A stretch of 59,052 nt of DNA from Candidatus Bathyarchaeota archaeon (GCA_017883615.1 JADGNF010000045.1:1-59052); one strand, 5' to 3'. Positions 32,219-40,803 are shown, counted from the stretch's first letter. Notes: a model not told the origin generated them from the sequence alone. A program made the numbers and translations.

Positions 32219-33067
32219 ATGGGATACCGAAGTCAAGGTGGACCGCGCCGAGGCTCAGGTGAACGGTTCCAGAAGTCTTCTCATGAAAAAGCTAAACCTA
32301 AAGCGCAGAAGAAGTCGGGCGTGAAGTACGCCGAAGAAGAACCAGCTTTATCTGCAGAGCAAATCGCAGGGAAAACCTTGAGCAGTCTAACTGGGCTTGG
32401 AAGCCAGACGTTTGCGCTTTCACCTTTCAGCCAATACTATGATGACTGGCTGGTGAATCTTCGGCAGGTTGTCTCGGAGTTTGAGTCTAACCCTGCTGTG
32501 AAAGCGGATGAGGCGTTTGTGAAAGATACCATTCAAGCATTTGGAGACATCGAAGGGGACCTTGCGAAAAACAGGATCAGGGAAGCAGCGCTGGAAGCTT
32601 CAGCAAGGGAATTGGCGGCTAGCAATCATCTTCTTGTAGAAACCGACGCAGCGTACGCTGTTCAAACCAGGGAACTGGCTGCGAATAGGAACTGTGACAT
32701 AGAACGGTTCACTAAAAACGTGCATGACCTCGAAGAGGAAGTTGCCAAAATAAGCCAGATGAAAACGAGCTTCTTTGGTTTCACCAAGAAAGCCAAAGCC
32801 AAGAAACAAGAGGAGGCTAACCAAAAGCTAACCGCGGCAAAAAGCGAAGTGGAAGTTGCGGTTGAAAATTTTAGGGTTGAACAGGAGAAGCTTCATGACG
32901 AATACGAAAAGAAGAAGCAAGCCCTCATCGAGAAGGTGCAGAGTTTGGAGAAGGAGATTGCAAACATTGAAACCGACAACTCGGCAGAATCTAGGCAGAA
33001 TGCCTCGGCAGTGTTGGCGAATGCAGTGACTGCTTTGCTCAAAAGGGCACGTGATGCCCCAGCATAG
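32219..33067 (+). CDS. Cytoplasmic coiled-coil protein, 282 aa
   Basis: No family was recognised. The first 40 residues are basic and Gly/Ser/Lys-rich (a nucleic-acid-binding look), residues about 60-110 include a compact LSPFSQYYDDWLVNLRQV segment, and about 110-255 are almost pure coiled coil with Glu/Lys/Ala heptads (DIERFTKNVHDLEEEVAKI, QALIEKVQSLEKEIANIE). There is no signal peptide or helix for membranes. It could be a scaffolding or nucleoid-associated protein. Start is ATG 32219, with TTTAAATATT 25-30 bases upstream, so the message is nearly leaderless. Confidence 0.8.
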   Translation: MGYRSQGGPRRGSGERFQKSSHEKAKPKAQKKSGVKYAEEEPALSAEQIAGKTLSSLTGLGSQTFALSPFSQYYDDWLVNLRQVVSEFESNPAVKADEAFVKDTIQAFGDIEGDLAKNRIREAALEASARELAASNHLLVETDAAYAVQTRELAANRNCDIERFTKNVHDLEEEVAKISQMKTSFFGFTKKAKAKKQEEANQKLTAAKSEVEVAVENFRVEQEKLHDEYEKKKQALIEKVQSLEKEIANIETDNSAESRQNASAVLANAVTALLKRARDAPA

Positions 33068-33106
33068 TTTCTTTTTTGGTTGCTCAAAATTCGTTAGTTG
33101 ATTAAG

Positions 33107-33664
33107 CTATTTTTTCTGTTTTGTTTTTTGTAGGGTGACTGCGATTTGCGTTGCTGAAACTAGGCTAAATGAGCCCGCGGCGACGAAGAAAACGGTGCTT
33201 AGCCAAGTTATGGGTGAAAGTAGCCCGGCTAAGATGCAGACGAGGCGTTCGAACCTGCCAAAAAACACGTAGTTCGTGTTTAGCCCTTTTCGGTAGCTTA
33301 TGGCGCGGAGGGTAAACAGGGAGGTTGATCCAATGATGGCAACGGTTCCAAGCGGCTGAATCATGCCTGCAGCCAATGCGCCTAAAACTACTGCGCATTC
33401 GGTTACGCGGTCCGCTGCGGAATCAAAAACTAAACCGTGCTTTGATTCCAGGTGGAACTTGCGGGCAAGGGTGCCGTCTAAGACATCGCAAAATACGCTC
33501 AAGACTCCCAAAGAGAAAGCAAAAGGAAACGCGCGGACAGCGAACAAAACTCCGCTTGCAACGCCTAAGGTTAAACCCATTGCCGTAGTCATGTTAGGAG
33601 TTAAGCCGAAGTTGTACGCGGCGTTGGCTATGCGGAACATGAAAGCGTCTTTGCCTGCGCGCAT
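33107..33664 (-). CDS. CDP-alcohol phosphatidyltransferase family enzyme, 185 aa
   Basis: The family signature D-G-x2-A-R-x8-G-x3-D-x3-D is complete: DGTLARKF, then GLVFDSAADR. The protein has about six helices. These enzymes join a CDP-activated lipid (CDP-archaeol in archaea) to an alcohol such as inositol phosphate, glycerol phosphate or serine, making phospholipid head groups at the inner membrane face. Start is ATG 33664. The alcohol cannot be deduced. It lies just downstream of the three related membrane-protein genes on the same strand, with a 111-base gap. Confidence 0.93.
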   Translation of the reverse strand: MRAGKDAFMFRIANAAYNFGLTPNMTTAMGLTLGVASGVLFAVRAFPFAFSLGVLSVFCDVLDGTLARKFHLESKHGLVFDSAADRVTECAVVLGALAAGMIQPLGTVAIIGSTSLFTLRAISYRKGLNTNYVFFGRFERLVCILAGLLSPITWLSTVFFVAAGSFSLVSATQIAVTLQKTKQKK

Positions 33665-33775
33665 GTTGTAGAGTCCCGTGGCTTAATCCCTTCCTTTATA
33701 GGTTTTGAGCAAGTTTGCTTTAAGCTGTTTGCCCAATCGCCGGCAAATACAGCATGGCTTAGGGTTTTTTCGGAT

Positions 33776-34246
33776 TTAGGTTTGGATCGGCGCAGGGGCA
33801 GGTGTGGTTGGAGCGGCGCCGAGTTTACGGTAGTTCAGGTAGCTGACAACGACGAGTATGATTGTCCAAACTGCCCAGAACGTGAAGGCGGCGCTGATGG
33901 CGAAAATGACCAAAGCGAGAACGCGATTAACCACTGAGATTGCAATAACCGCTAGGGGTGACCGCTTTTGTTTCCGAACCAGCCCTATAAGCGAAATTGC
34001 GTAGGTTGCGGCGACGGCAAGTAAAAGGGCGCTTCCAGTTATCAGTGCAGTTTGAGCGCCTACCGCGTCAAATAGGATGCTTCATGGCGAGGTAACTTCG
34101 CCGATTGTGCCGCCGACAAGGGAAATTTGCATGCTGGGAACTGCCCACCACGCGATGACGTTTCTGACTTCTCCGATGATGTTTATTATGACGAAGAACA
34201 TTAAGAGGCTATGTAACCGGTTTTTGCCGTTTGTTTTGGTGTCCAT
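33776..34246 (-). pseudogene. Four-helix membrane protein, copy 1 of 3, broken by TGA
   Basis: From ATG 34246 the frame reads 54 codons, meets TGA at 34084-34082, and then continues in the same frame for another 101 codons to TAA 33778-33776. The full-length reading is 157 codons with four hydrophobic helices and lines up with the two neighbouring paralogs: HSLLMFFVIINIIGEV against HRMLTRLVGLNIAFDF, and YAISLIGLVRKQKRSP against FALAIYGLINSRKWGA. The TGA probably replaced TGG (Trp). Whether this is recent decay or a sequence error is unknown. Function of the family is unknown. Confidence 0.75.
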
Positions 34247-34288
34247 ATTGCTTTATTTGCCTTTTTTTCATATTTAAAATTTGCCGAG

Positions 34289-34708
34289 TTAGGCGAGAGC
34301 TGTTTTTTCAGGTCGGTTCTGTGCAATGCCGACGCTCTTAATTTGTTGCAGTAGTTTGAAAGCGAAGAATATGATTAGACCGCTCCAGACTACTTCGACG
34401 GCCATGCCAATGTTTAGGGGGTAAATGAAGGCTCCGGCTACTCTTTGTCCAATCGTAGCCAATATTGCCACGTAGGCGCCCCACTTTCGGCTGTTGATTA
34501 AGCCGTAAATTGCCAAGGCGAACACGGCTGCGGCGACTGCTGCGTCTATGGTTGCAGCTGGAACGTTTGCGCTGACTGTGGTGGTCGACAGTGTGCTTGA
34601 AGTGAACGAAAAAGCTATCCAGATGGGAATAGACAAGAAATCAAAAGCAATGTTTAACCCGACTAAGCGGGTGAGCATTCTGTGAGGGTTTTTGAGCATC
34701 TCAGACAT
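34289..34708 (-). CDS. Four-helix membrane protein, copy 2 of 3, 139 aa
   Basis: No named family was recognised. Four hydrophobic helices are visible after a short HRMLTRLVG start. The stretch FALAIYGLINSRKWGAYVA, followed by IGQRVAGAFIYPLNIGMAVE and WSGLIIFFAFKL, is shared with the paralogs on each side. The charged loop between helices 2 and 3 (NSRKWG) and the arginine in GQRV are the best-conserved polar points. Start is ATG 34708. A promoter-region motif CCTTGTTACTGTT at 34751-34763 is identical to one upstream of the gene at 35892-37187. Confidence 0.75.
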   Translation of the reverse strand: MSEMLKNPHRMLTRLVGLNIAFDFLSIPIWIAFSFTSSTLSTTTVSANVPAATIDAAVAAAVFALAIYGLINSRKWGAYVAILATIGQRVAGAFIYPLNIGMAVEVVWSGLIIFFAFKLLQQIKSVGIAQNRPEKTALA

Positions 34709-34744
34709 GTACCAGCATCTTACAGGTTAACTATTAACGTTTGC

Positions 34745-34763
34745 GGTTACCCTTGTTACTGTT
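34745..34763. promoter_or_regulatory. Possible operator: GGTTACC next to CCTTGTTACTGTT
   Basis: GGTTACC (34745-34751) is followed directly by CTTGTTACTGTT, so CCTTGTTACTGTT covers 34751-34763. This 13-mer recurs exactly at 37273-37285. It lies 37-55 bases before the start codon of the 34289-34708 gene. Confidence 0.4.
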
Positions 34764-34955
34764 AATTGGTTAATTATGTTTTGAGTCCACCAAGTTTTTT
34801 GGCGAGTTTCATCAAAAATGAGACGCTTTTTTTCTTTGGTTAAGTGAAGGCTGTTTTCAAGGTTTTTTGTTGTAGGCGTTGGAGGGTTGTGGTTGTCGTT
34901 GTGCAATCACAGAGTCTTAAAGGCATGTCTTTACAAAACATGAATGGTGTTTTTA

Positions 34956-35234
34956 ATGGAAAAAAGCATGATGAAATATCAAGTTTTAATCAAAACGATT
35001 TCAGGAAAGGGTGGCGAATTCTGGGGAGCGTTCCAAAAGATGCCCACCGAACCAATGAAAGGAGTAATGATTGAGTCTTCATGGAGCTTATACGGATACT
35101 GGGATTTCGTGATTTTCTTTAAAGCCGACAGCAATGAAAGCAGCCTTCACTTCGTTGGCGAGGTATTGCGAGCCATGCCGGGCATTGCAGATACCAGCAC
35201 GTCACCGATGACTATTCTCAAAGAGCATAAATAG
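34956..35234 (+). CDS. Small dimeric alpha/beta-barrel (Lrp/AsnC ligand-domain-like) protein, about 92 aa
   Basis: The fold pattern beta-alpha-beta-beta-alpha-beta (MKYQVLIKTISGKGGEFWGAF, GVMIESSWSLYGYWDFVIFF, SLHFVGEVLRAMPGIADTST) is that of stand-alone ligand-binding domains related to Lrp/AsnC or GYD proteins. No DNA-binding domain is present. It may act as a small-molecule sensor partner or oligomeric enzyme. The start could be ATG 34956, 34968 or 34971. It sits between the second and third copies of the four-helix membrane-protein family but on the opposite strand. Confidence 0.65.
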   Translation: MEKSMMKYQVLIKTISGKGGEFWGAFQKMPTEPMKGVMIESSWSLYGYWDFVIFFKADSNESSLHFVGEVLRAMPGIADTSTSPMTILKEHK

Positions 35235-35299
35235 AATTAGGTAACCGTTTTTGCTATTTTTTCTTTCTTTTTCTTCGTTAGAAAGGCGAGCAATCAGGA

Positions 35300-35737
35300 T
35301 TAGCCGTGTGTGTTTGCGGTTCTAATTTCTTTGTAGGCGAAGTAGATAATCATCAGGCTCCAAGTCAGTGTGATCACGATTGCGGGGCTTGGGAAGAATA
35401 TGTAGGCGGCGAAGACTCGTTGATTTACGTTTAGTGCAATTGCCAAAAAGGGAGCCCATTTCTTTCTTCTAATTAGCCCAAAAAGCGTTAGAGCAAACAA
35501 CGTTGCAGCCAAGCCTGCCTCCGCGCCAACGATCAAGAACCCTAACCGATAAATGCTCCATTGAGTGGCGGGAAATGCGCCCCAAATTGCTATCGCTATA
35601 ATGTCTAAAACTATGTTTGCGGCAACCATGCGGGTTAATGTCTTGTGAGGTTTTGCGCCAAATTTTCGAGCTAAAAATAGAGCGATTATAATTGCTAATA
35701 CTGTCATTAAGATCAATAAAATTTCGTCTAAACGCAC
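35300..35737 (-). CDS. Four-helix membrane protein, copy 3 of 3, 145 aa
   Basis: This copy has an additional N-terminal helix (EILLILMTVLAIIIALFLA) before HKTLTRMVAANIVLDI, which matches HRMLTRLVGLNIAFDF of copy 2. Then FALTLFGLIRRKKWAPFLA, NVNQRVFAAYIFFP and WSLMIIYFAYKEI match the family landmarks. Start is ATG 35737. The three copies lie on one strand within 2 kb, so local duplication is the simple explanation. No catalytic residues are evident; a membrane-stress or integral scaffold role is possible but unproven. Confidence 0.75.
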   Translation of the reverse strand: MRLDEILLILMTVLAIIIALFLARKFGAKPHKTLTRMVAANIVLDIIAIAIWGAFPATQWSIYRLGFLIVGAEAGLAATLFALTLFGLIRRKKWAPFLAIALNVNQRVFAAYIFFPSPAIVITLTWSLMIIYFAYKEIRTANTHG

Positions 35738-35891
35738 ACTGTTTCGCCGTCCAATTTGCCAAGCTTATTTGACTACCTTAATTCTGCTCTTAAGGTTTTC
35801 GAGGTTGCATTAAGTTCTGTGTGTACAGAAATTGGCGCTGAGCTGATTTTCATTATAGAGGAAAAGAGTAAATTTTTGGAGACGTTATCTA

Positions 35892-37187
35892 CTAACGGCC
35901 GCCACCCGCAACAGAAGCATCATGAGCCGCCTGCCCTTGATTCATTATATTCTGGTAGACCGCTTCCATAATTTGTGTAGTCTGTTCCAAGTAATGTTGA
36001 TAACCTTCTTGACTAAGGGTACCTTGATTAAAAGCGTCGGTGGCAAGTTGTTCTCCCTGATCTACCAATTGCAGAATTGTGGAAGTAACGTTTTGGCTTT
36101 GAATGAATTGTGAAGTGCTTTCACTTGTTAGAGGCGTTCCGCTTGATGAACCGTTACCAACTGTGTTGTTAGGTGAGGTTACGTGAAGTGGATTGGCCGG
36201 TTCAACTGAGAAGATATTTCCCGTAGGATCTTGAGCGAAATCGTTCCAGAAGTTGTTGATGTCTGTAATGTTGCTGATCTGTTCGTCGAATTGCCCGATT
36301 CCCTGAGAATTAGAGCTTGGTGTATTCGATGGGTTTGTTGTTGTTCCTGCGTTGGGTGGGTTTGGGGGGTGGTCTTGAAGGATCGATCCGCTTCCTCCTG
36401 CGCTTGCACCTGATGCTCCAGTTGATGAAGCAGCGCCCCCTCCAGCGAAAAATCCAAAGTACACGCCTAATCCAACACCTATTCCTACACCGCCGACTAT
36501 GCCGCCAATAACGAAGGGATTACTCAAAATATTATCCGACTGAGGCGAACCAGATGATGGGAAATTGTTCGCTGACGATAATTGGAAATAATCGTATTCT
36601 GAGCTGCCTTGCCAAGGAGAGACTGCGTCAACACCTTGTAATTGAGAAGGCGTTGAATCTGACTCGATGTACGTGTATTTTAGTTGACCGTTATAGTAAC
36701 AGTTAATTTGGCTGCCTATTTTCACAATGGAAAGCGTGAAGAGTGTGCTTTTGCTTTCAGTGTAGGTGCCTTTTTCTGATCTGTACACTTTTGAGCCATC
36801 GTGGTAGAACGCGAATTGACTGTACCAGCCATCCGCCACAAAGAGGTAACTGTGGTTTTCAGTTGATGCAGAAATACCATTTCCGCTATGGTCCCCACTG
36901 ATCCAGCGGCTTTGGTCTTCCACTTGCCAATTATAAAGTCCAGGCGGAAAATGACCGGTGTAGTGAATGGAGGTATCGCCCTTAGTCTGATCCAAAATTA
37001 CGCCGGCGGAACCAAAGCCGACGCCATTAGGATTTTCAGATGTCCAGCCTGCCGCCTGTAACTGTTCAAAACTTTGATAGCTCATTTCATCCCGCCATAA
37101 GGTAGTGCTAGTTTGAGCCTTAACCAACAGAGGCAAACTTAAAACAAATAATGTTAACGCTAACAATACGAGCAATTTTCTGTTCAC
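35892..37187 (-). CDS. Exported lectin-like protein with internal membrane helix, 431 aa
   Basis: A signal peptide (RKLLVLLALTLFVLSLPLLV) is followed by a jelly-roll-like domain of about 180 residues with LamG/concanavalin-like traits (SYLFVADGWYSQFAFYHDG, TLFTLSIVKIGSQINCYYNG). One Gly/Val-rich helix (about 215-240) comes next, and then a low-complexity Gly/Ser/Asn/Thr tail of about 190 residues with a helical end. Start is GTG 37187, after GAGGGAGA. It is most likely a surface protein anchored by the internal helix. GCTTATATTT on this strand near 37230 is its TATA box. Confidence 0.75.
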   Translation of the reverse strand: MNRKLLVLLALTLFVLSLPLLVKAQTSTTLWRDEMSYQSFEQLQAAGWTSENPNGVGFGSAGVILDQTKGDTSIHYTGHFPPGLYNWQVEDQSRWISGDHSGNGISASTENHSYLFVADGWYSQFAFYHDGSKVYRSEKGTYTESKSTLFTLSIVKIGSQINCYYNGQLKYTYIESDSTPSQLQGVDAVSPWQGSSEYDYFQLSSANNFPSSGSPQSDNILSNPFVIGGIVGGVGIGVGLGVYFGFFAGGGAASSTGASGASAGGSGSILQDHPPNPPNAGTTTNPSNTPSSNSQGIGQFDEQISNITDINNFWNDFAQDPTGNIFSVEPANPLHVTSPNNTVGNGSSSGTPLTSESTSQFIQSQNVTSTILQLVDQGEQLATDAFNQGTLSQEGYQHYLEQTTQIMEAVYQNIMNQGQAAHDASVAGGGR

Positions 37188-37261
37188 ACTTTCTCCCTCG
37201 CCTGACCAAAATCTAATTTATCTCTAAAAATATAAGCTTTTTAACTTTGATTCGCCTCCAG

Positions 37262-37295
37262 TTGGGTTTTAACCTTGTTACTGTTTTTTACCCAA
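37262..37295. promoter_or_regulatory. Possible operator with CCTTGTTACTGTT inside TTGGGT...ACCCAA
   Basis: TTGGGT (37262-37267) and ACCCAA (37290-37295) are an inverted pair that encloses CCTTGTTACTGTT (37273-37285), the same 13-mer found at 34751-34763. It lies about 35 bases upstream of the TATA box for the exported protein gene at 35892-37187, the position of an activator site. Confidence 0.4.
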
Positions 37296-37340
37296 TATGA
37301 ATGCAAACAAGTCGACGTAAACCTAGCATAATCAACATAT

Positions 37341-37428
37341 TGGTGCAGGGGGTGGGATTCGAACCCACGAACGCCTACGCGATAGGGTCCTAAGCCCTAC
37401 TCCGTTGACCAGGCTTGGAGACCCCTGC
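37341..37428 (-). tRNA. tRNA-Leu (anticodon UAG), CCA encoded
   Basis: On the minus strand GCAGGGG pairs with CCCCTGC. The anticodon stem TAGGG/CCCTA holds loop CTTAGGA with anticodon TAG. A long variable arm (TCGCGTAGGCGTTC) marks it as class II, and the T arm is GTGGG-TTCGAAT-CCCAC. The discriminator A is followed by genomically encoded CCA. No intron is seen. Confidence 0.97.
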
Positions 37429-37479
37429 ACGGAAGAGAAAACATTGGCACCTTCATATAATAACTTTTCAGCCAAGCAG

Positions 37480-37770
37480 TTACGGGTTGCTGTTTTGCTG
37501 GGAGTTGTCAAAAATTCTTCCCCGCTTGGTCCGATTTAGCCACGTGATTATCGAAAACTGCAAGATACCTCCAAGACCGTTTGCTAACAGCCACGCCCAG
37601 AAACCAAAAGTGTTGAACGAAAGCATGTAAATCGCCGTTGCCACGAGAAAAACCACTGTGCCCACGATGTTGAATTTGATATAGCGAATAAGCAATGATA
37701 ATGATTTCTGGCTAAGACTTTTGGTAGGCGGTTGGCTCATCATGTTCACCGAAAAATCTTTGCTTTTCAT
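37480..37770 (-). CDS. Small GtrA-like membrane protein, 96 aa
   Basis: Two to three helices (NIVGTVVFLVATAIYML and FWAWLLANGLGGILQFSII) after a polar N terminus, and a basic end (NRTKRGRIFDN), resemble half of a GtrA-type protein, a family linked to moving or modifying lipid-linked sugars. At 96 residues it is shorter than typical four-helix GtrA proteins. Start may be ATG 37770 or a later methionine pair at residues 10-11. It sits between tRNA-Leu and hypE, all on the minus strand. Function remains uncertain. Confidence 0.6.
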   Translation of the reverse strand: MKSKDFSVNMMSQPPTKSLSQKSLSLLIRYIKFNIVGTVVFLVATAIYMLSFNTFGFWAWLLANGLGGILQFSIITWLNRTKRGRIFDNSQQNSNP

Positions 37771-37812
37771 TAGAGAAATAGAAAAAGGCTTATTTAAGCA
37801 AACAAGGCGCGG

Positions 37813-38880
37813 TTAGCAGATTCTTGGAACCGGGTCACCCACTGGTCTGGCTATAACGCGTTTCCCGCCGACAACCGTTTGCATTCCCACGCCGCTGAAT
37901 TCCGAAGTGACTTCTCCTATAATTTGTGCGTTTTTCCCTTCAACCGTACCTTGAAGGAGGGTTAAAAGTTCTTCGGCTTTTTCTGCGACTGCACCGATGA
38001 CAACTTTGCCTTCGTTACCCACTTCAAGCGGGTCTAATCCGAGCATTTCGCAGGCGGCGCGCACGTCGCTTCGGATGGGAACTTTGTTTTCCTGGATTAG
38101 GATGCCAGTTTTTGATTTTTCGGTGTATTCGTGGAGGCAGTCCGCAAGTCCGCCGCGGGTTGGGTCTTTCATAGTTACGATGCCGCCGACTTCGCCCAAC
38201 AAGCGTTGGATGAGCTTATTCAGGGGTTTTACGTCGCTGCGGATTTCGCTGCCGAATTTGAGTCCTTCTTGTGCAGAAAGCACTGCGAGTCCGTGGTCGC
38301 CGATGGTTCCGGACAGGATGATTTTGTCTCCTACGCGCAAGTTGCTGTCTAAGGTCCATCTTGCAGCGAATTCCTTTCTGTATTTCTTTACTACTTCGAG
38401 GTTGCGTTCTAGCGCAAGGGTTCTTTTGCCCATGCCTGATACGTTCATGACGCATCCGCCCAGCATGCCCTTTTCCACGACTTTTGTGTCGCCGGTGACA
38501 ATTCCTACTTCTGCCTCGAGGCAGGTTTGTCTCATGCTGGATAAAATTCGTTCCAGATCCGCGATGGCTAGGCCTTCTTCTAAAATGAAACCCGAGGCGA
38601 GGGCGATTGGCTGGGCACCCAGCATGGATATGTCGTTTACGGTGCCTGAAATCGAGAGGCGTCCGATGTCGCCGCCCGGGAAGAAAATTGGTTTGACCGC
38701 GTGGCTGTCGCTTTTGAAGACTATGTCGTTTACTACGGCAGCGTCGTCCATGGCTTCGAGAGGAACTTCGACTTTAGCTATGCCTCCCAAGTATCTCACA
38801 ATGTAGTTCTTGACGAGGTCATGCATGACTGTGCCGCCGGCACCGTGTAACATTGTAATGTGACCGCTTTTGTCGCTCAT
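37813..38880 (-). CDS. hypE: Hydrogenase maturation protein HypE, 355 aa
   Basis: HypE turns a carbamoyl group carried on its C-terminal cysteine into the cyanide ligand of NiFe-hydrogenases. The sequence begins MLHGAGGTVMHDL after a short lead, has the ATP-binding GGDIGRLSISGTVNDISMLG region and VTGDTKVVEKG, PTRGGLADCLHE, and ends with the diagnostic PRIC tail. I place the start at ATG 38880 because this matches the family; a longer frame from 38961 would run through the promoter gap. No other hyp or hydrogenase gene lies nearby. Confidence 0.94.
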   Translation of the reverse strand: MSDKSGHITMLHGAGGTVMHDLVKNYIVRYLGGIAKVEVPLEAMDDAAVVNDIVFKSDSHAVKPIFFPGGDIGRLSISGTVNDISMLGAQPIALASGFILEEGLAIADLERILSSMRQTCLEAEVGIVTGDTKVVEKGMLGGCVMNVSGMGKRTLALERNLEVVKKYRKEFAARWTLDSNLRVGDKIILSGTIGDHGLAVLSAQEGLKFGSEIRSDVKPLNKLIQRLLGEVGGIVTMKDPTRGGLADCLHEYTEKSKTGILIQENKVPIRSDVRAACEMLGLDPLEVGNEGKVVIGAVAEKAEELLTLLQGTVEGKNAQIIGEVTSEFSGVGMQTVVGGKRVIARPVGDPVPRIC

Positions 38881-38967
38881 CTCAATTGCCTTCGCATGTT
38901 TTAACCTTGAAACGGGAACATAAACACATCGCACAACATAACAATCGCTTGGAAAAATCAATTTTGT

Positions 38968-40659
38968 CTAGTAGTTATCTTTCAACGCGTTATTTTCTCC
39001 AACTAGTGTGAAGTTTCCGGAAATGTTGCTAAAGAAATTGCAGTTGACAACTTCAACGTAATCGCTGTTTTGCAAAGAGCGAACCCCGTATTTTTGGGTG
39101 GGTGTGGATCCTGCTTCGTTGCCAAGAAAGCAATTCGCTACGGTTACATAAGCGCATTTTCCGCCTGTGGTTGCGTCGTTGCTTATGTCTATGCCATCCC
39201 AAATGTCAGGTTGGTCTGGAGTTCCGCGGTTTCCGGTGCCAGAATTTGTTATAGTTGAGCCTTCAATGTTGATTTGGCTAATATTTTCACCGTTTTTTGC
39301 CCAGATACCAATGCCGTTCTTGCTGTTACCTATTAGCGTGCAATCTTTGATTGTGGTTTGGGTTTGGCTCATGTTTGCACTTTCAGAGGTTATGAAGAGT
39401 CCGTTGCCTAAGTTTCCGCTGAGAATGCTGTTAATTATGCTTGGTTGAAAGCTATCGACGATCATGACGCCGTCGCTCTTGCTTCCCTCAACAAGCACGC
39501 TGGTCAGAACGATTCCGTGGGTGTTTGCGATTGAAACTCCTGTTTTCTCGGTGAGGGTTGCTTCGCATTGGGTGAGAAACACGTTTCTTGGAAGGTTGTT
39601 GGTTAGGTTGTTTGAGTCGAATAGGAAGCCGATTTCGTTTGTGTCGCTGAAGCACTGGTTCAAGTAGCAGTCTTTGCTTCCGGTAAGCCAGAAACCTGCT
39701 CCCGTTAGAGGTGTTGTTCCGCCATATTCTGTTCCGGTGCAGCCTTCTACGTACACGTTGTTTAAGTGAACGTTGGCGCTGTCTTCGATGAAGATGCCTG
39801 CGTTGTTAGCGTAAAAAACCATGACGTTTTCGATGTTGATGTTGAACCAGTTTTTAACATATATGCCGTTGTTCATGTAGTTGCCTTCGGGGGAAATCTC
39901 TGACGTCAGAACCAAGTTGTCTATCAAGACGTGATAGGGTCCATCGTACCCAAAGGCTTTGCCGCCGATAACGTCTATGCAGTCGCTTGCCCGGTTGCTG
40001 ATAAGCTGAGTTGAGGGACCGTATCCAGAAAGTTCCAGCAATCCGTTGGTAAAGCCTTTTTCGATGATTAAGGGACTATCCAGCTTTATTGTGCCTGCAA
40101 ATACTATTTTTCCACCGGAAGCTGAGAGTGCATCGATGCACTTTTGGCCAACTTGGCTTCCGCTTGTTCCAGAAAAGTCTAAGGCTTGGGTTGTTCCGTT
40201 TTCTGCATAGTATTTTCCTTTTCCGTCAGAAAATATGAGGTAACTGAAAGGGGCTGCGGTGCCTAAAGATTGGTACTCAGTTAAGAAGCCGCTGTAGTTT
40301 GTTTGCAAGTTGGAGAGTTGAGCCTGAAAGATTTCATGTTGTTGAACCAAGAAATTTTGTATAGTCTGCGTGCTGTTAAATTGTGAGTTTAAGTCGACTA
40401 GTTGAGTTTGGATAAGAGTGGTGTTTTGTTGAAGTTGGGTTAGGCTTGATTGGAGACTGCTGAAATTTGATTGCAAATTGGCATAATCTAGGCTGAGTTT
40501 GCTGTACTTGGCTTCTAGGTTATTTTGTCTGTTTTGAATATTAGTGAAAGCTGAACTGACGTATCCAATGACCGCTGAGGCAACTATCAATGCCAACAAA
40601 GCAACTGCTATAACCCGTCGAGTAAGCTGTAGACTAGCATGCTTCTGTTTAGTCGCCAT
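38968..40659 (-). CDS. Surface fibre-like protein: membrane anchor, coiled coil, beta-helix, about 563 aa
   Basis: The start is probably ATG 40659 (MATKQKHASL). A membrane helix at about residues 14-36 is followed by a 90-residue coiled coil with Leu/Gln/Asn heptads (NNLEAKYSKLSLDYANLQ). Then comes a pectate-lyase-like right-handed beta-helix of about 400 residues with repeating rungs (YHVLIDNLVLTSEI, INIENVMVFYANNAGIFIED, VHLNNVYVEGCTGTEYGG). The order of anchor, stalk and beta-helix head resembles phage tail spikes and trimeric adhesins. It is probably a cell-surface sugar-binding or sugar-cutting protein. No clear catalytic triad was found. Confidence 0.8.
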   Translation of the reverse strand: MATKQKHASLQLTRRVIAVALLALIVASAVIGYVSSAFTNIQNRQNNLEAKYSKLSLDYANLQSNFSSLQSSLTQLQQNTTLIQTQLVDLNSQFNSTQTIQNFLVQQHEIFQAQLSNLQTNYSGFLTEYQSLGTAAPFSYLIFSDGKGKYYAENGTTQALDFSGTSGSQVGQKCIDALSASGGKIVFAGTIKLDSPLIIEKGFTNGLLELSGYGPSTQLISNRASDCIDVIGGKAFGYDGPYHVLIDNLVLTSEISPEGNYMNNGIYVKNWFNINIENVMVFYANNAGIFIEDSANVHLNNVYVEGCTGTEYGGTTPLTGAGFWLTGSKDCYLNQCFSDTNEIGFLFDSNNLTNNLPRNVFLTQCEATLTEKTGVSIANTHGIVLTSVLVEGSKSDGVMIVDSFQPSIINSILSGNLGNGLFITSESANMSQTQTTIKDCTLIGNSKNGIGIWAKNGENISQINIEGSTITNSGTGNRGTPDQPDIWDGIDISNDATTGGKCAYVTVANCFLGNEAGSTPTQKYGVRSLQNSDYVEVVNCNFFSNISGNFTLVGENNALKDNY

Positions 40660-40803
40660 ACAAAAACCTTCAGACAATCATTATTCATTTTGTAAGAATT
40701 CCCTAAAAGACTTTCCATAGATCGTGATTACTCCCGCATCAATTTGCGGTTTAAGCAGCTTATTGCTTTGAGTTCCTCTATTGGTATGAGGTACTGTCCC
40801 GAT

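Noticed and set aside
34844-35074. A 76-residue plus-strand frame overlapping the Lrp-like gene
   Set aside because: It shares most of its length with the better-supported alpha/beta protein at 34956-35234 in another frame and has no family features.
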